Below, in pieces: positions 17,467 to 26,495 of a DNA stretch of 64,000 nt. Source of the stretch: Paenibacillus piscarius. GTDB lineage: Bacteria; Bacillota; Bacilli; Paenibacillales; Paenibacillaceae. The number at the start of each line of letters is the position of its first letter. Positions within the stretch are counted from its first letter, which is position 1. The translations under genes were made by a program, and so were the position numbers. Under the pieces are notes generated by a model. That model had not been told where the DNA came from. It saw only the letters and a program-made list of their open reading frames with translations, and ran no database searches. The stretch lies in the NCBI RefSeq assembly GCF_022234545.1, contig NZ_JAIEUI010000002.1, positions 124,001 through 188,000 on the forward strand. The letters run 5' to 3'.

Positions 17467-18498
17467 TTAAGCGCCCCCCTTCAGGCCGGATTCATCGTAG
17501 ACATGCAGCAGCGTATCTTCCGGTTTCGGGAACGGCGCATTCTCGGCGTAGGTTATGGCCTCTTTCAGTTCAAGATTATATTCAGCAGCCAGATCGCGCT
17601 CCTGCTCCTCGCTCCACAGACCAAGGTTGGTCAGGTAAGTGCGGAAGGCGGCGATGCCGTCTTTTTTCCAGTTCTCATCGACTTCCTCCTGCGTCCGGTA
17701 AGCCAGATCGTTATCCGAGGTGGAATGCGGCGACAGGCGGTACATCATCGCTTCAATCAGGGTCGGGCCTTCTCCGGCCAGCGCGCGTTCGCGGGCTTCC
17801 TTCACCACGCGGTATACCTCCAGCGGATCATTGCCGTCGACCCGGATGCCGGGGAAGCCGTAGCCCAGCGCACGGTCACTTACCTTGCCGCCAAGCTGCT
17901 TGTGGGCCGGAACGGAGATCGCATACTGATTGTTCTGGCAAAAAATAATCATCGGCAGCTTATTCACACCCGCGAAGTTACACGCTTCATGGAAATCTCC
18001 CTGGTTGCTGGAGCCTTCCCCGAAGGTGACGAAGGAGACAAACTTCTTCTTCTGCATCTTGGCTGCCAGGGCGAAGCCTGCTGCGTGCGGAACCTGAGTC
18101 GTCACCGGGCTGGAGCCCGTTACGATGCGCAGCCGCTTATGTCCGAAGTGGCCCGGCATCTGCCGGCCGCCGCTGTTGGGATCCTCCGCCTTGGCGAAGA
18201 CGGACAGCATCAGCTCGCGCGTAGTCATACCTACAGACAGAACGAAAGCATAGTCCCGGTAATACGGAAGGAAATAGTCGTTCTCCCGGTCCAGCGCGAA
18301 CGCTGCCGCCACCTGTGCCGCCTCCTGCCCGATGCCTGACACGTGGAAATTGATCTTGCCAGCGCGCTGCAGCAGCAGACTGCGCTCATCATATTTGCGT
18401 CCGAGCTGCATGAATCTGTACATATCAATCACCTGGCCGTCAGTGAGTCCAAGCTGCTTATGTCTGTTAACGGTCTCTACAGTACCTTGGGATTCCAT
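17467..18498 (-). CDS. bkdAA: 2-oxoacid dehydrogenase E1 component, alpha subunit
   Basis: This 343-residue protein is the thiamine-diphosphate-binding alpha subunit of a branched-chain-type E1. The ThDP signature runs from FVTFGEGSSNQGDFHEACNFAGV to IIFCQNNQYAIS, and a phosphorylation-loop-like YRLSPHSTSDND follows. The start MESQGTVETVN at 18498 is chosen because AGGAGG lies ten bases upstream; an earlier in-frame ATG at 18534 lacks that support. A possible promoter lies at 18640-18645, so the E1-E2 genes may be transcribed separately from the E3 gene. Confidence 0.9.
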   Translation of the reverse strand: MESQGTVETVNRHKQLGLTDGQVIDMYRFMQLGRKYDERSLLLQRAGKINFHVSGIGQEAAQVAAAFALDRENDYFLPYYRDYAFVLSVGMTTRELMLSVFAKAEDPNSGGRQMPGHFGHKRLRIVTGSSPVTTQVPHAAGFALAAKMQKKKFVSFVTFGEGSSNQGDFHEACNFAGVNKLPMIIFCQNNQYAISVPAHKQLGGKVSDRALGYGFPGIRVDGNDPLEVYRVVKEARERALAGEGPTLIEAMMYRLSPHSTSDNDLAYRTQEEVDENWKKDGIAAFRTYLTNLGLWSEEQERDLAAEYNLELKEAITYAENAPFPKPEDTLLHVYDESGLKGGA

Positions 18499-18639
18499 AT
18501 AAGAGGTACCTCCTAGAATGTATTGCCTGCGCACTGCTTCCGTCCCCGCTATCGCTAACCGGTTCAGGATGCGTCCGCCCGGCGGGTTGACCTTAATACT
18601 AATATATATGCCCTGATCCTATCACCAGGTACTAAATTC

Positions 18640-18668
18640 ATTATAATCGTTTTCGCGGCAAAAAGAAA
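18640..18668 (-). promoter_or_regulatory. Possible sigma-A promoter before E1 alpha
   Basis: On the minus strand a perfect -10 box TATAAT (complement of 18640-18645) is preceded by T-rich sequence with only a weak -35 (TTTTCT at 18 bp). It would give a leader of about 140 nt before the E1 alpha start. Confidence 0.4.
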
Positions 18669-18792
18669 AGCCAAATTCCCTCCGCCAATCAGACGCTCCG
18701 GAAACGAACAAATATAGCCGGTATGGAGCGATATCGGCGCAGTACGCACCTTCCGCTCCCCCCGGCCTTCTTGTTAAGCTCTCTATCGCACG

Positions 18793-20214
18793 CTAGAAGC
18801 CGATTGCTCTTCCATCCACCGCCAGCATCGCTTCACCCAGCACCTCCGACAGTGTCGGATGGGCATGGATGGCTTCCCCGACTTCCCATGGCGTGGCATC
18901 CAGCACCTGGGCCAGCGCCGCTTCACCGATCAGATCGGTGACATGCGGGCCGATCATCTGCACACCGAGAATATCGCCGTTCTTCGCGTCGGCCACCACC
19001 TTCACGAAGCCATCCTTCATGCCGTAGACAATTGCCTTGCCGATGGCGGAGAACGGGAACTTGCCGGTTACGGTCTCACGGCCGAGCGCTTTGGCTTCCT
19101 TCTCCGTATAACCGACGCTCGCCACCTCAGGCCGCGTATAGACGCAGCGTGGGACAAGCTGGGCTTCATAAGGGTGGAGCGTCTCGCCCGCCAGATGATT
19201 GACGGCCCGGATACCCTCATGGCTGGCCGCATGGGCGAGCTGCAATCCGCCGATACAATCGCCAATCGCATAGATATGCGGCTCCGCCGTCTGCATGTTC
19301 GCATTCACTGCGATGACACCTGTGTCGAAGCGGATGTCTGTATTTTCCAGTCCGAGATTCTCGATATTCGCCACGCGCCCTACGGATACGAGCAGCTTGT
19401 CTGCCGACAGACTCTGGCTCTGCTCCCCCTTGCGGGCTTCAATCGTAATCCCTGTCTCCGACACCGTGCAGGTCCCGGCATCCACCGTTGTTCCGGTGAG
19501 CACGCGGACTCCGCGCTTCTTCAGCAGGCGCAGCAGCTCGCGGGCTATCTCTTCATCCTCCTGCGGCAGCAGTTGTCCGGCAGCTTCAACTACAGTCACC
19601 TGTACACCAAAATCAGCCAGCATCGACGCCCATTCCACACCGATTACTCCGCCGCCTACAATAATTATCGAGTCAGGCAGCTCCGTAAGCGTCAATGCTT
19701 CCTCACTGCTCAGAATCACCTTGCCATCGGGCTGAAGGCCCGGCAGAACACGCGGACGCGAGCCGGTAGCGATGATGAGATTCGTGGAGACCACGGTCTC
19801 CATCTCGCCATCCTCCAGCTCTACAGCCACTGCGCCGCTGCGCGGGGAGAAGATCGACGGGCCGATAATCCGGCCTTTGCCCTTCACAATCTGGATCTTA
19901 TGCTTCCGCATCAGATACTGCACACCCTGGTGAAGCTGCTCTACAACCGCTTCCTTGCGCTGCTGTACCTTGGGGAACACCAGCTCCACGCCGGTTGTCT
20001 CTATACCGTAGCTTTCGCTCTCTTTAATCTCAGCCAATACCTCTGCACTGCGCAGCAATGATTTGCTGGGAATACAGCCGCGGTGCAGGCAGGTTCCGCC
20101 CAGCTTGTCCATTTCGATCACGATGACGGACTTGCCGAGCTGCGCGGCGCGGATCGCCGCCACATAACCGCCTGTCCCTCCGCCGAGTATCGCCACATCA
20201 CAGGTCATTGTCAT
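18793..20214 (-). CDS. lpdV: Dihydrolipoyl dehydrogenase (E3)
   Basis: This 473-residue flavoprotein is a full-length dihydrolipoamide dehydrogenase. It shows the FAD dinucleotide fold (ILGGGTGGYVAAIRAAQLG), the redox-active disulfide Cys42/Cys47 in GGTCLHRGCIPSK, the NAD-binding GGGVIGVEWASMLADFG, a second FAD motif IYAIGDCIGG, and the C-terminal catalytic HAHPTLSE. It reoxidises the lipoyl groups of E2 and passes electrons to NAD. It is the first gene of the cluster on the minus strand, 294 bp before E1 alpha, and has its own promoter-like sequence upstream. In B. subtilis the equivalent lpdV also precedes bkdAA. Confidence 0.92.
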   Translation of the reverse strand: MTMTCDVAILGGGTGGYVAAIRAAQLGKSVIVIEMDKLGGTCLHRGCIPSKSLLRSAEVLAEIKESESYGIETTGVELVFPKVQQRKEAVVEQLHQGVQYLMRKHKIQIVKGKGRIIGPSIFSPRSGAVAVELEDGEMETVVSTNLIIATGSRPRVLPGLQPDGKVILSSEEALTLTELPDSIIIVGGGVIGVEWASMLADFGVQVTVVEAAGQLLPQEDEEIARELLRLLKKRGVRVLTGTTVDAGTCTVSETGITIEARKGEQSQSLSADKLLVSVGRVANIENLGLENTDIRFDTGVIAVNANMQTAEPHIYAIGDCIGGLQLAHAASHEGIRAVNHLAGETLHPYEAQLVPRCVYTRPEVASVGYTEKEAKALGRETVTGKFPFSAIGKAIVYGMKDGFVKVVADAKNGDILGVQMIGPHVTDLIGEAALAQVLDATPWEVGEAIHAHPTLSEVLGEAMLAVDGRAIGF

Positions 20215-20258
20215 GATATGTATCCTCCAGTCATTCCTCTTAAAATTCAGCCTAACCT

Positions 20259-20286
20259 ATTATATTGTACTCCCATTCGGCAGCAA
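20259..20286 (-). promoter_or_regulatory. Sigma-A-like promoter of the E3/bkd cluster
   Basis: On the minus strand TTGCTG (complement of 20281-20286) and TATAAT (complement of 20259-20264) are separated by 16 bp, about 45 bp upstream of the E3 start codon. No -12/-24 sigma-54 element was seen, unlike the SigL-dependent bkd operon of B. subtilis. Confidence 0.5.
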
Positions 20287-20390
20287 TACAAAACCCACAA
20301 ACGTCATATATCCATAGACTTTTATGGAATGAAGCGTTATCATATGGTTGAAATCTAAGCGGCTGCGCAGAGGAGGGACTGTTACCTGTT

Positions 20391-20696
20391 ATGAAACTGC
20401 TGATATCACGCTTCATTGCCATACTGATCCTGGTCATCCCCGGCCTCCTGGCCATGACGGGCTTCCTGATGATGAAGGACGATCTCTTCGATTATTTCGC
20501 CATGCATGGTGATGAGACTGCTGTTCCCGTCTTTAACTGGCTGCATTTCGGCGGCGGACTGCTGCTCTTCCTGGCCGGAATGAGCTTCCTCGGCGGCTGG
20601 ATTCTGACCCGTGACCGCAAGAAGAACTACGTCGGCCCCCGCTTCCGGGAGAAGCAGAAGGTCCAGCAGCCTCCATCCTCCGAAGCGCGTTCCTAA
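20391..20696 (+). CDS. yqzF: DUF2627/YqzF small membrane protein
   Basis: This 101-residue protein has two membrane spans (residues 5-27, LISRFIAILILVIPGLLAMTGFL, and about 49-71) with a KDDLFDYFAMHGDE loop between them and a basic hydrophilic tail. It matches the DUF2627/YqzF family, found next to the branched-chain catabolism genes in Bacillales. The function is unknown. It is divergent from the E3 gene. The ribosome binding site GAGGAGG is about 14 bases from the ATG, slightly far but acceptable. Confidence 0.75.
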   Translation: MKLLISRFIAILILVIPGLLAMTGFLMMKDDLFDYFAMHGDETAVPVFNWLHFGGGLLLFLAGMSFLGGWILTRDRKKNYVGPRFREKQKVQQPPSSEARS

Positions 20697-20707
20697 TCTC
20701 ATAATTG

Positions 20708-20761
20708 AACAGGGGATGCCGCAAGCCATGAACGAACCGGCTGCTGAGGCATCCCCTTGTT
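20708..20761 (+). terminator. Hairpin after yqzF
   Basis: AACAGGGGATGCC (20708-20720) pairs with GGCATCCCCTTGTT (20748-20761). The T-run is weak (TTGTTGG), so it may terminate yqzF inefficiently. Confidence 0.55.
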
Positions 20762-20814
20762 GGTTACAGATCCTACCCACTGTTAGTTACCTGCCGGACA
20801 CGATACGCATATAG

Positions 20815-21002
20815 CAATTGCATAACGTACAGCAGAATCGGCCCATATCCGGCAGAAATCAGCAGCTAATGTACTTTATACAGCAGAATTCTGCTTAGAC
20901 CCGCTTTTACCCTCTAATCCGCAAAATCAATTGTACAGAATACAGCAGACTGAGCTTTTTCATTGCAAATCCGGTTTTCTGTTGTACAGACTACAATCAC
21001 CT
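20815..21002. repeat. Palindrome array, TTGTACAG variant
   Basis: Four related 23-bp elements are at 20816-20838, 20868-20890, 20929-20951 and 20980-21002, with centres 52, 61 and 51 bp apart. The third carries TTGTA and TACAG arms around a 5-base centre, followed by CAGA. Compared with the TTGCA arrays elsewhere in the window, most differences in the core are transitions (C/T, A/G). The stretch between yqzF and the ABC transporter (20697-21197) holds no gene that I can support. Confidence 0.65.
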
Positions 21003-21197
21003 TACTTGCATTGGATCAGAACTCCGTCTTCACCGTATCTGAATCCCATCTTTAGCGCATCAAACCGTCTCTAAACCGCCAGCGTACCATCCCTCATCAG
21101 ACTATATACGACTTTCTTACATTGGACTCCACACATACTGCGTTCCTTCATCCCATCCGCCAATCATCCATATCCAGCAAAGGCTTCAGCCGTTCGT

Positions 21198-23048
21198 TCA
21201 CTCACCACCCGCACCCTTGCTCCCCTGCACCAGCTCGCGGTAGAGGCCGCCCTGCTCCAGCAGCTCCTCATGCGAGCCCTGTTGCAGCAGGCGGCCGCCT
21301 TCCAGCACCAGGATGCGGTCTGCTGCGCGGATCGTCCCCAGCCGGTGGGCGATGACGAAGCTGGTCCGTCCGCGCATCAGGGTCTGGAGGCCCTCCTGAA
21401 TTTTAATCTCGGTCACTGTATCGATACTGCTCGTCGCCTCATCCAGCACCAGCATCGACGGATTCGCCAGTATTGCCCGGGCAATGGCCAAAAGCTGCTT
21501 CTGGCCCTGGCTGATGCCGCTGCCGTCCACCGACAGCATCCGGTCGTAGCCGTCCTGCAGCCGCATGATGAACGCATGGGCATTGGCCAGCTTCGCGGCC
21601 TCCTCGACCTCTTCATCTGTGGCATCCAGTCTGCCGTAGCGGATATTATCGCGGATCGTCCCTTTGAACAGGAAGGAATCCTGCAGCACGAAGGCCATAT
21701 GGCTGCGCAGGCTCTCCCGGGTAATCGTGGACAGCTCCCGCCCGTCCAGCGTAATGCTGCCCCGGCTCGGATCATAGAAGCGGGACAGCAGGCCGATCAG
21801 CGTGGTTTTGCCCGCCCCTGTAGGCCCGACCAGCGCAATCGTTTCTCCGGGCTTCGCCTCGAATGTAATTCCTTGGAGCGTGTCTGCGCCTCCCTCATAA
21901 GAGAAAGCGACATCCGTGAACTTGACGGCTCCCTCCACATGCTCCAGCTTGACCGCCGCCCCCTCATCCCGGGCTTCCGTCTCCTCATCCAGTACCTCGA
22001 ACACCCGCTCGGCACCAGCGATGGCTGACAGCAGCGTGTTCCACTGGTTCGCCAGATCATTCAGCGGACGGGTGAACTGGCGCGCATATTCGGCAAAAGC
22101 AATAATAATCCCCACCGTCACCAGCCCGCGGATCGCCAGCAGCCCCCCGACACCGGCCACGATGGCAAAGCTCAGGTTATTCAGTCCGTTCATCAGCTTG
22201 GGAATGAAGCCCGAAATCGATTGGGCCCAGTAGCCCGACAGCATAATCCGCGTATTGCGTTCTCTGAACCCGCTGATGACACGCTCCTCCTGCGAAAAGG
22301 CCTTGATAATCCGCTGCCCGGACAAGGTCTCTTCGATGAAACCGTTCAGCTCGCCCATATTGCGCTGCCGTTCCTTGAACAGCGGGCCTGTCCGCCGGGT
22401 AATCCAGCGCATCCCCAGCATCATCAGCGGCACCACGATGAAGGTCAGCAGCGTCAGCAGCGGGCTGAGCCACAGCATCACACCGACTGTGCCAACCAGC
22501 GTCAGAATACTGGAGAAGATCTGAATCGCCGAGCTGTTCAGCGTCGAGCTGATATTCTCAATGTCATTGGTCAGACGGCTCATAATTTCCCCCTGCTGCC
22601 TGCGGTTGAAGAAGGAGATCGGCAGGCGGTGCAGGTGGGAGAACAGGTCCGTCCGCATCCGGTAGACTGTCTCCTGGGCTACTTCGATCATCCAGACATT
22701 CTGCAGCCAGGAGACCAGGGAATTCACCAGGTAGACCAGTGCGAGCACCAGCAGAAAAATCCCCCAGGTCCGGCCCCCGGCCCCTCCCAGATAATCATCC
22801 ACGGCGCGGCTGATCAGGTACGGTCCAAGGAGCGCCAGGCCCGAGCTTAACAACACCATGAACAGCACCAGTATCAGCTTGGCTCTGCGCTCGGCGAGAT
22901 AGTCCCAGATCCGTCTCAGGGTGCCGGACCAGTTCTTCGCCTTAGCTTTTGGCTTCCGGCTGCCCATCGCCCCGAACACCTTGGCTTCGCCAAGCCCTAC
23001 ATCCAGCTTCGGATAACGGAACGGATCAATGAGTGCTTTGAACATGCT
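21198..23048 (-). CDS. ABC exporter subunit with canonical ATPase site (YheH/BmrD-like)
   Basis: This roughly 616-residue half-transporter has an N-terminal membrane domain of six helices and a C-terminal nucleotide-binding domain. The ATPase motifs are Walker A GPTGAGKT, Q-loop LQDSF, the variant signature ISQGQKQ and Walker B MLVLDEATSS with an intact catalytic Glu. The start at 23048 (MFKALIDPFRYPKL) follows AGGGGG and overlaps the end of the preceding half-transporter gene, so the two are translationally coupled and should form a heterodimer. Such pairs export drugs or lipophilic compounds; the substrate is not evident. An early LGEAKVFGAMGSRKPKAKAKNW segment is a soluble N-terminal extension. 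Confidence 0.88.
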   Translation of the reverse strand, partial: SMFKALIDPFRYPKLDVGLGEAKVFGAMGSRKPKAKAKNWSGTLRRIWDYLAERRAKLILVLFMVLLSSGLALLGPYLISRAVDDYLGGAGGRTWGIFLLVLALVYLVNSLVSWLQNVWMIEVAQETVYRMRTDLFSHLHRLPISFFNRRQQGEIMSRLTNDIENISSTLNSSAIQIFSSILTLVGTVGVMLWLSPLLTLLTFIVVPLMMLGMRWITRRTGPLFKERQRNMGELNGFIEETLSGQRIIKAFSQEERVISGFRERNTRIMLSGYWAQSISGFIPKLMNGLNNLSFAIVAGVGGLLAIRGLVTVGIIIAFAEYARQFTRPLNDLANQWNTLLSAIAGAERVFEVLDEETEARDEGAAVKLEHVEGAVKFTDVAFSYEGGADTLQGITFEAKPGETIALVGPTGAGKTTLIGLLSRFYDPSRGSITLDGRELSTITRESLRSHMAFVLQDSFLFKGTIRDNIRYGRLDATDEEVEEAAKLANAHAFIMRLQDGYDRMLSVDGSGISQGQKQLLAIARAILANPSMLVLDEATSSIDTVTEIKIQEGLQTLMRGRTSFVIAHRLGTIRAADRILVLEGGRLLQQGSHEELLEQGGLYRELVQGSKGAGGE

Positions 23049-24837
23049 GCGCGCCCCCTGTCTGCGATTCATAGATTTTGCGGTAGAGCGCGGACTCTTC
23101 CATTAACCGGTCATGCGTCCCCTGCGCAATCAGACATCCCTCATCCAGCAGCAGAATCAGATCGGCCGAAGCCGTCGAGCTGATCTTCTGCGTAATCAGG
23201 AAGGTAGTGCAGGACAGCTTCTTCAGTTCAGCCAGCAGCCGCCCCTCGGTCACCGCATCCAGTGCACTGGTGCTGTCGTCCAGAATCAGAATCGCCGGCT
23301 TCCGCACCAGCGCCCGCGCAATGCTCAGCCTCTGCTTCTGTCCGCCGGACAGATTGACGCCGCGCTGCCCGAGCTGCGTATCATAACCCTCCGGCAACGC
23401 AGCAACGGTCTGATGTATCTGTGCCGCAGCCGCTGCTTGCTCAATATCAGCATCCGTCGCCTGCTCATTCCCCCAGGCGATATTCTCGCGGATCGAGCCG
23501 GTGAACAGCAGCACCTCCTGCGGCACATAACCAATCGAGTGGCGCAGCGTCTGGATATCCATCTCCGTATGGCTCTTTCCGTCCACCCGGATCACCCCGC
23601 TGCCGCATTCATACAGGCGGGGAATCAGGGTGACCAGCGAGGACTTGCCGGAGCCGGTTGCCCCCATGATGGCTACCCTTTGCCCCGGCTCTACCGTGAA
23701 GCTGATATCCTCCAGCACCTTGATATCACTGCCGGGATAGCTGAAGCTCACCTGCTGGAACTCCACCTTGCCTTGAACATCCATCGCATTACGGCCGGTT
23801 TCCACATGGTCAGCCGACTTGTTCAGGCTTGGCCGGACACCGCTCTCCTCCTGCACAGGCACTAGACCGTTCCCGCCCGTCAGCTCTCCCGGGCCTTCGC
23901 TTGCCGCCAGCACCTCGCCAATCCGCGCGGAAGAAGCACGGGCGCGAGAGAAGCTGATCATAATCCAGGACAGTGCTGATAGCGCTCCCATGGTTCGCAG
24001 CGAGTAGTTTATAACGGCGACTGTCTCGCCCAGCGTTGCATCCCCTGTGGAAATCTCAATCCGGCCGAACCATAATACCGCCAGAATCCCCGCATTGACG
24101 ATGATCATAATGAACGGGGTGGACGTCTCTGTCAGGCGCAGAGCCTTCACCGTCGATCGCATCAGTGTCCCGCTGAATGAGGCGAAGCGGCCGATCTCAT
24201 GGCCCATGCGCACGAAGACACGAATCAGCCGGATGCCGGTCAGGTTCTCCTGAATCACACCATTTACATCATCGAGCCTGCTCTGCACGGTGCTGAACAG
24301 TGCGGAAGCTCTGCGCATCAGCCAGATCATGAAGAACACCAGGAACGGCAGCGTTACCGCTAATAGCAGTCCGAGCTTAACATGCACAACGAGCGCCATA
24401 ATGACGCTCCCTATAACAACGAGCGGGATACGGGTCATGAAGCGCAGCCCCATGAATATCGTATCCTGCAACTGAGTCACATCGCCGGTCAGCCGTGTAA
24501 TCAGCGATGAGGTCGGGAAGCGGCTGAAGATCTCATACGTGAAGGACTGCACCTTCTCATACAGACTATCCCGCAGGTCAAATGCAAACCCCTGACTGAC
24601 ATGGGCTGCAAAAAAAGAGCTGAGTATGCCCGCTAGAAACGCTACAGCCGCGCTCCCCACCAGCACACCGCCCCATAACCAGACAACAGCGTTGTCCTGC
24701 TGGCGGATGCCTTGATCGATGATTTTGGAGATCAGGAGCGGCTGCGACAGCTCCACCGCCAGCTCAATCAGCATCATGACCAGTGCGGCAATGGCGGCTA
24801 CCCGATATTTGGTAAGATAAGACAGCGTTAGCTTCAT
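23026..24837 (-). CDS. ABC exporter subunit with degenerate ATPase site (YheI/BmrC-like)
   Basis: This 603-residue half-transporter has six membrane helices (about residues 13-315) and a nucleotide-binding domain with Walker A GATGSGKS, Q-loop PQEVLL, signature LSGGQKQRLS and Walker B ILILDDSTSALD. The residue after Walker B is Asp rather than the catalytic Glu, the hallmark of the degenerate site in heterodimeric exporters such as BmrCD and TM287/288. The partner gene follows with overlap. A roughly 30-residue insertion (EGPGELTGGNGLVPVQEESGVR...) links the membrane and ATPase domains. Confidence 0.88.
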   Translation of the reverse strand: MKLTLSYLTKYRVAAIAALVMMLIELAVELSQPLLISKIIDQGIRQQDNAVVWLWGGVLVGSAAVAFLAGILSSFFAAHVSQGFAFDLRDSLYEKVQSFTYEIFSRFPTSSLITRLTGDVTQLQDTIFMGLRFMTRIPLVVIGSVIMALVVHVKLGLLLAVTLPFLVFFMIWLMRRASALFSTVQSRLDDVNGVIQENLTGIRLIRVFVRMGHEIGRFASFSGTLMRSTVKALRLTETSTPFIMIIVNAGILAVLWFGRIEISTGDATLGETVAVINYSLRTMGALSALSWIMISFSRARASSARIGEVLAASEGPGELTGGNGLVPVQEESGVRPSLNKSADHVETGRNAMDVQGKVEFQQVSFSYPGSDIKVLEDISFTVEPGQRVAIMGATGSGKSSLVTLIPRLYECGSGVIRVDGKSHTEMDIQTLRHSIGYVPQEVLLFTGSIRENIAWGNEQATDADIEQAAAAAQIHQTVAALPEGYDTQLGQRGVNLSGGQKQRLSIARALVRKPAILILDDSTSALDAVTEGRLLAELKKLSCTTFLITQKISSTASADLILLLDEGCLIAQGTHDRLMEESALYRKIYESQTGGAQHVQSTH

Positions 24838-24855
24838 AGAAGTTACCTCGTTTAT

Positions 24856-25065
24856 TTATTCGTAGAGTGCTTCCCGCAGGCGGGTTGACATCGCCGAGCC
24901 CTGTCCCGATTTCAGAATCACCCGGCGTAGTGCCTTGTTGCTGCGGTCCAGCTCAGCCAGCCCGGCCAGCATTTCATTTAGTAGCTCCTCCGTCTCCGGG
25001 AGCAGCTCCCCCTTCTCCCGAAGCCCGTTTATCCGTTCCTTGTATTGCTCCACCGTCTCTGCCAC
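24856..25065 (-). CDS. Small helical protein preceding the ABC exporter genes
   Basis: This 69-residue protein starts at a GTG behind AAGGAAGTAAGG and is almost entirely helical and charged (ETVEQYKERINGLREKGELLPETEELLNEMLAGLAELDRSNKALRRVI), consistent with a short coiled coil. It ends 18 bp before the ABC exporter operon and is surely cotranscribed. I do not recognise a family. A regulatory or accessory role for the exporter is only a positional inference. Confidence 0.55.
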   Translation of the reverse strand: MAETVEQYKERINGLREKGELLPETEELLNEMLAGLAELDRSNKALRRVILKSGQGSAMSTRLREALYE

Positions 25066-25247
25066 TTGACCTTACTTCCTTTCTGTTCACTGGATTCTTC
25101 TGCTGTAAACACAATTGGGTTTATTATATCACATCCCGGCTACCAGGAAGGATAGCACTGGCTACCGCGGCCCAGAATATGATACTCTAGTAAGGTCGAT
25201 TTTTGGGCCGTGTAGCAGATAAGCTGAACAGTGAAAGGATAGATGAC

Positions 25248-25817
25248 GTGGCACAGTTATTTTTCAAGTATGGGGCAATGAACAGCGGCAAATCCATTGA
25301 GATTCTCAAGGTTGCCCATAATTATGAGGAGCAGGGCAAGTCCGTGCTGCTCTTCACGCCTTCCATCGATAACCGGGATGAAGTGGGATATATCTCCTCC
25401 CGGATCGGACTGCGCAAGCAGGCCATTCCAATTGATGAGAATACAGATATGTACAGCATCGTCAAAAATAGTCTGCCGAAGCCCCACTGCGTCCTGATCG
25501 ACGAATGCCAGTTCCTGAGCAAGGACTGCATTCTCCAGCTAGTGCGGATTGTGGACGAGCTGGGTATCCCGGTGATGGCCTTCGGTCTGAAGAATGATTT
25601 CCAGAACAATCTGTTCGAGGGCAGCAAATATATGCTCATCTACGCCGACAAGATTGAGGAGATGAAGACCATCTGCTGGTTCTGCGAACGCAAAGCGATC
25701 ATGGCGCTGCGGGTCGAGAACGGCAAGCCCGTCTACAGCGGCAAGCAGATTCAGATCGGCGGCAATGAAGCGTATTACCCGGTCTGCCGCAAATGCCACA
25801 AGAACCCGCCTTTATAA
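25248..25817 (+). CDS. tdk: Thymidine kinase
   Basis: This 189-residue protein is a type II thymidine kinase, phosphorylating thymidine with ATP for salvage. It shows the P-loop [13 protein letters not shown], the Walker B-like VLIDECQFL (with the catalytic Glu), the lasso region and four zinc ligands CWFCERKA ... VCRKCHKN. The GTG at 25248 (VAQLFFKYG) follows AAAGGATAGATGAC and is the start; the longer frame to 25203 has no support. It is monocistronic with a strong terminator. Confidence 0.93.
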   Translation: MAQLFFKYGAMNSGKSIEILKVAHNYEEQGKSVLLFTPSIDNRDEVGYISSRIGLRKQAIPIDENTDMYSIVKNSLPKPHCVLIDECQFLSKDCILQLVRIVDELGIPVMAFGLKNDFQNNLFEGSKYMLIYADKIEEMKTICWFCERKAIMALRVENGKPVYSGKQIQIGGNEAYYPVCRKCHKNPPL

Positions 25818-25840
25818 CATACCCGCTCCGGGAATAGCAA

Positions 25841-25881
25841 AACGCATTTCGGCCTTAAGAAAGGCTGAAATGCGTTTTTTC
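25841..25881 (+). terminator. Terminator of tdk
   Basis: AAAACGCATTTC and GAAATGCGTTTT form a perfect 12-bp outer stem, with inner GGCCTT/AAGGCT arms, followed by TTTTTTC. Confidence 0.9.
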
Positions 25882-25899
25882 ATAACCACTAGCTTCGGA

Positions 25900-26478
25900 T
25901 CAATACAGAATCTCAATCTGCTTATATTCCTTCACAGGTTCAGTACTTATGAAGACATCCGGTCCTGTATCACAGGTCACAAGCGCATTCAGCGTGTTCA
26001 GCTCATAATACCATTCTCCCGTATCCTGATAGAGATATCTGCCGTTATATGAGATTCTGCCATATTCATTGGGACCCAATCCAAAGGCCCGCTCACTCAA
26101 AGGATTATACCGCTGGTCATACCGGACGGGCTTGCCTCCCTTCTTGGAGTAGTGATAACTGAACTGGTATTCCCGTTCATTCTTGTCCACTTTGACGCAG
26201 CCTATGATCCAAGACTCAGCCCCGGCCTCCAGGATGACGCTCTTATTTTGAACAACCTCGAAGCCTGTCTTATTCTGCGCAATCACTATATGATGGAAGG
26301 GAAGACCATAGGACAAATCGTAAGTAAAAATGGTGTCCGGCAGAGTAAAGTTAGCCTTGTAATTATTGCGCGCAGTTGAAAAAGGAGCCCCCCTCACTTC
26401 CTTCTCCCACCTGATCGTCATGAATTGCAGGAGCAATCTCTCATCGTTCCGGCGGCCTTTATGCCAGTTCTTGTGCAT
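25900..26478 (-). CDS. Hypothetical protein
   Basis: This 192-residue soluble protein is not recognised. It has a Lys/Arg-rich N-terminus (MHKNWHKGRRNDERLL), many aromatic residues and beta-rich patches (YLYQDTGEWYYELNTLNALVTCDTGPDVFISTEP), and no signal peptide or membrane span. Codon use is more AT-leaning than the flanking housekeeping genes. It opens the accessory segment that separates tdk from spo0A. The two genes upstream on the same strand (88-residue and DinB proteins) are close enough to form a unit. Confidence 0.6.
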   Translation of the reverse strand: MHKNWHKGRRNDERLLLQFMTIRWEKEVRGAPFSTARNNYKANFTLPDTIFTYDLSYGLPFHHIVIAQNKTGFEVVQNKSVILEAGAESWIIGCVKVDKNEREYQFSYHYSKKGGKPVRYDQRYNPLSERAFGLGPNEYGRISYNGRYLYQDTGEWYYELNTLNALVTCDTGPDVFISTEPVKEYKQIEILY

Positions 26479-26495
26479 ATTTCATCCACCTTTAT

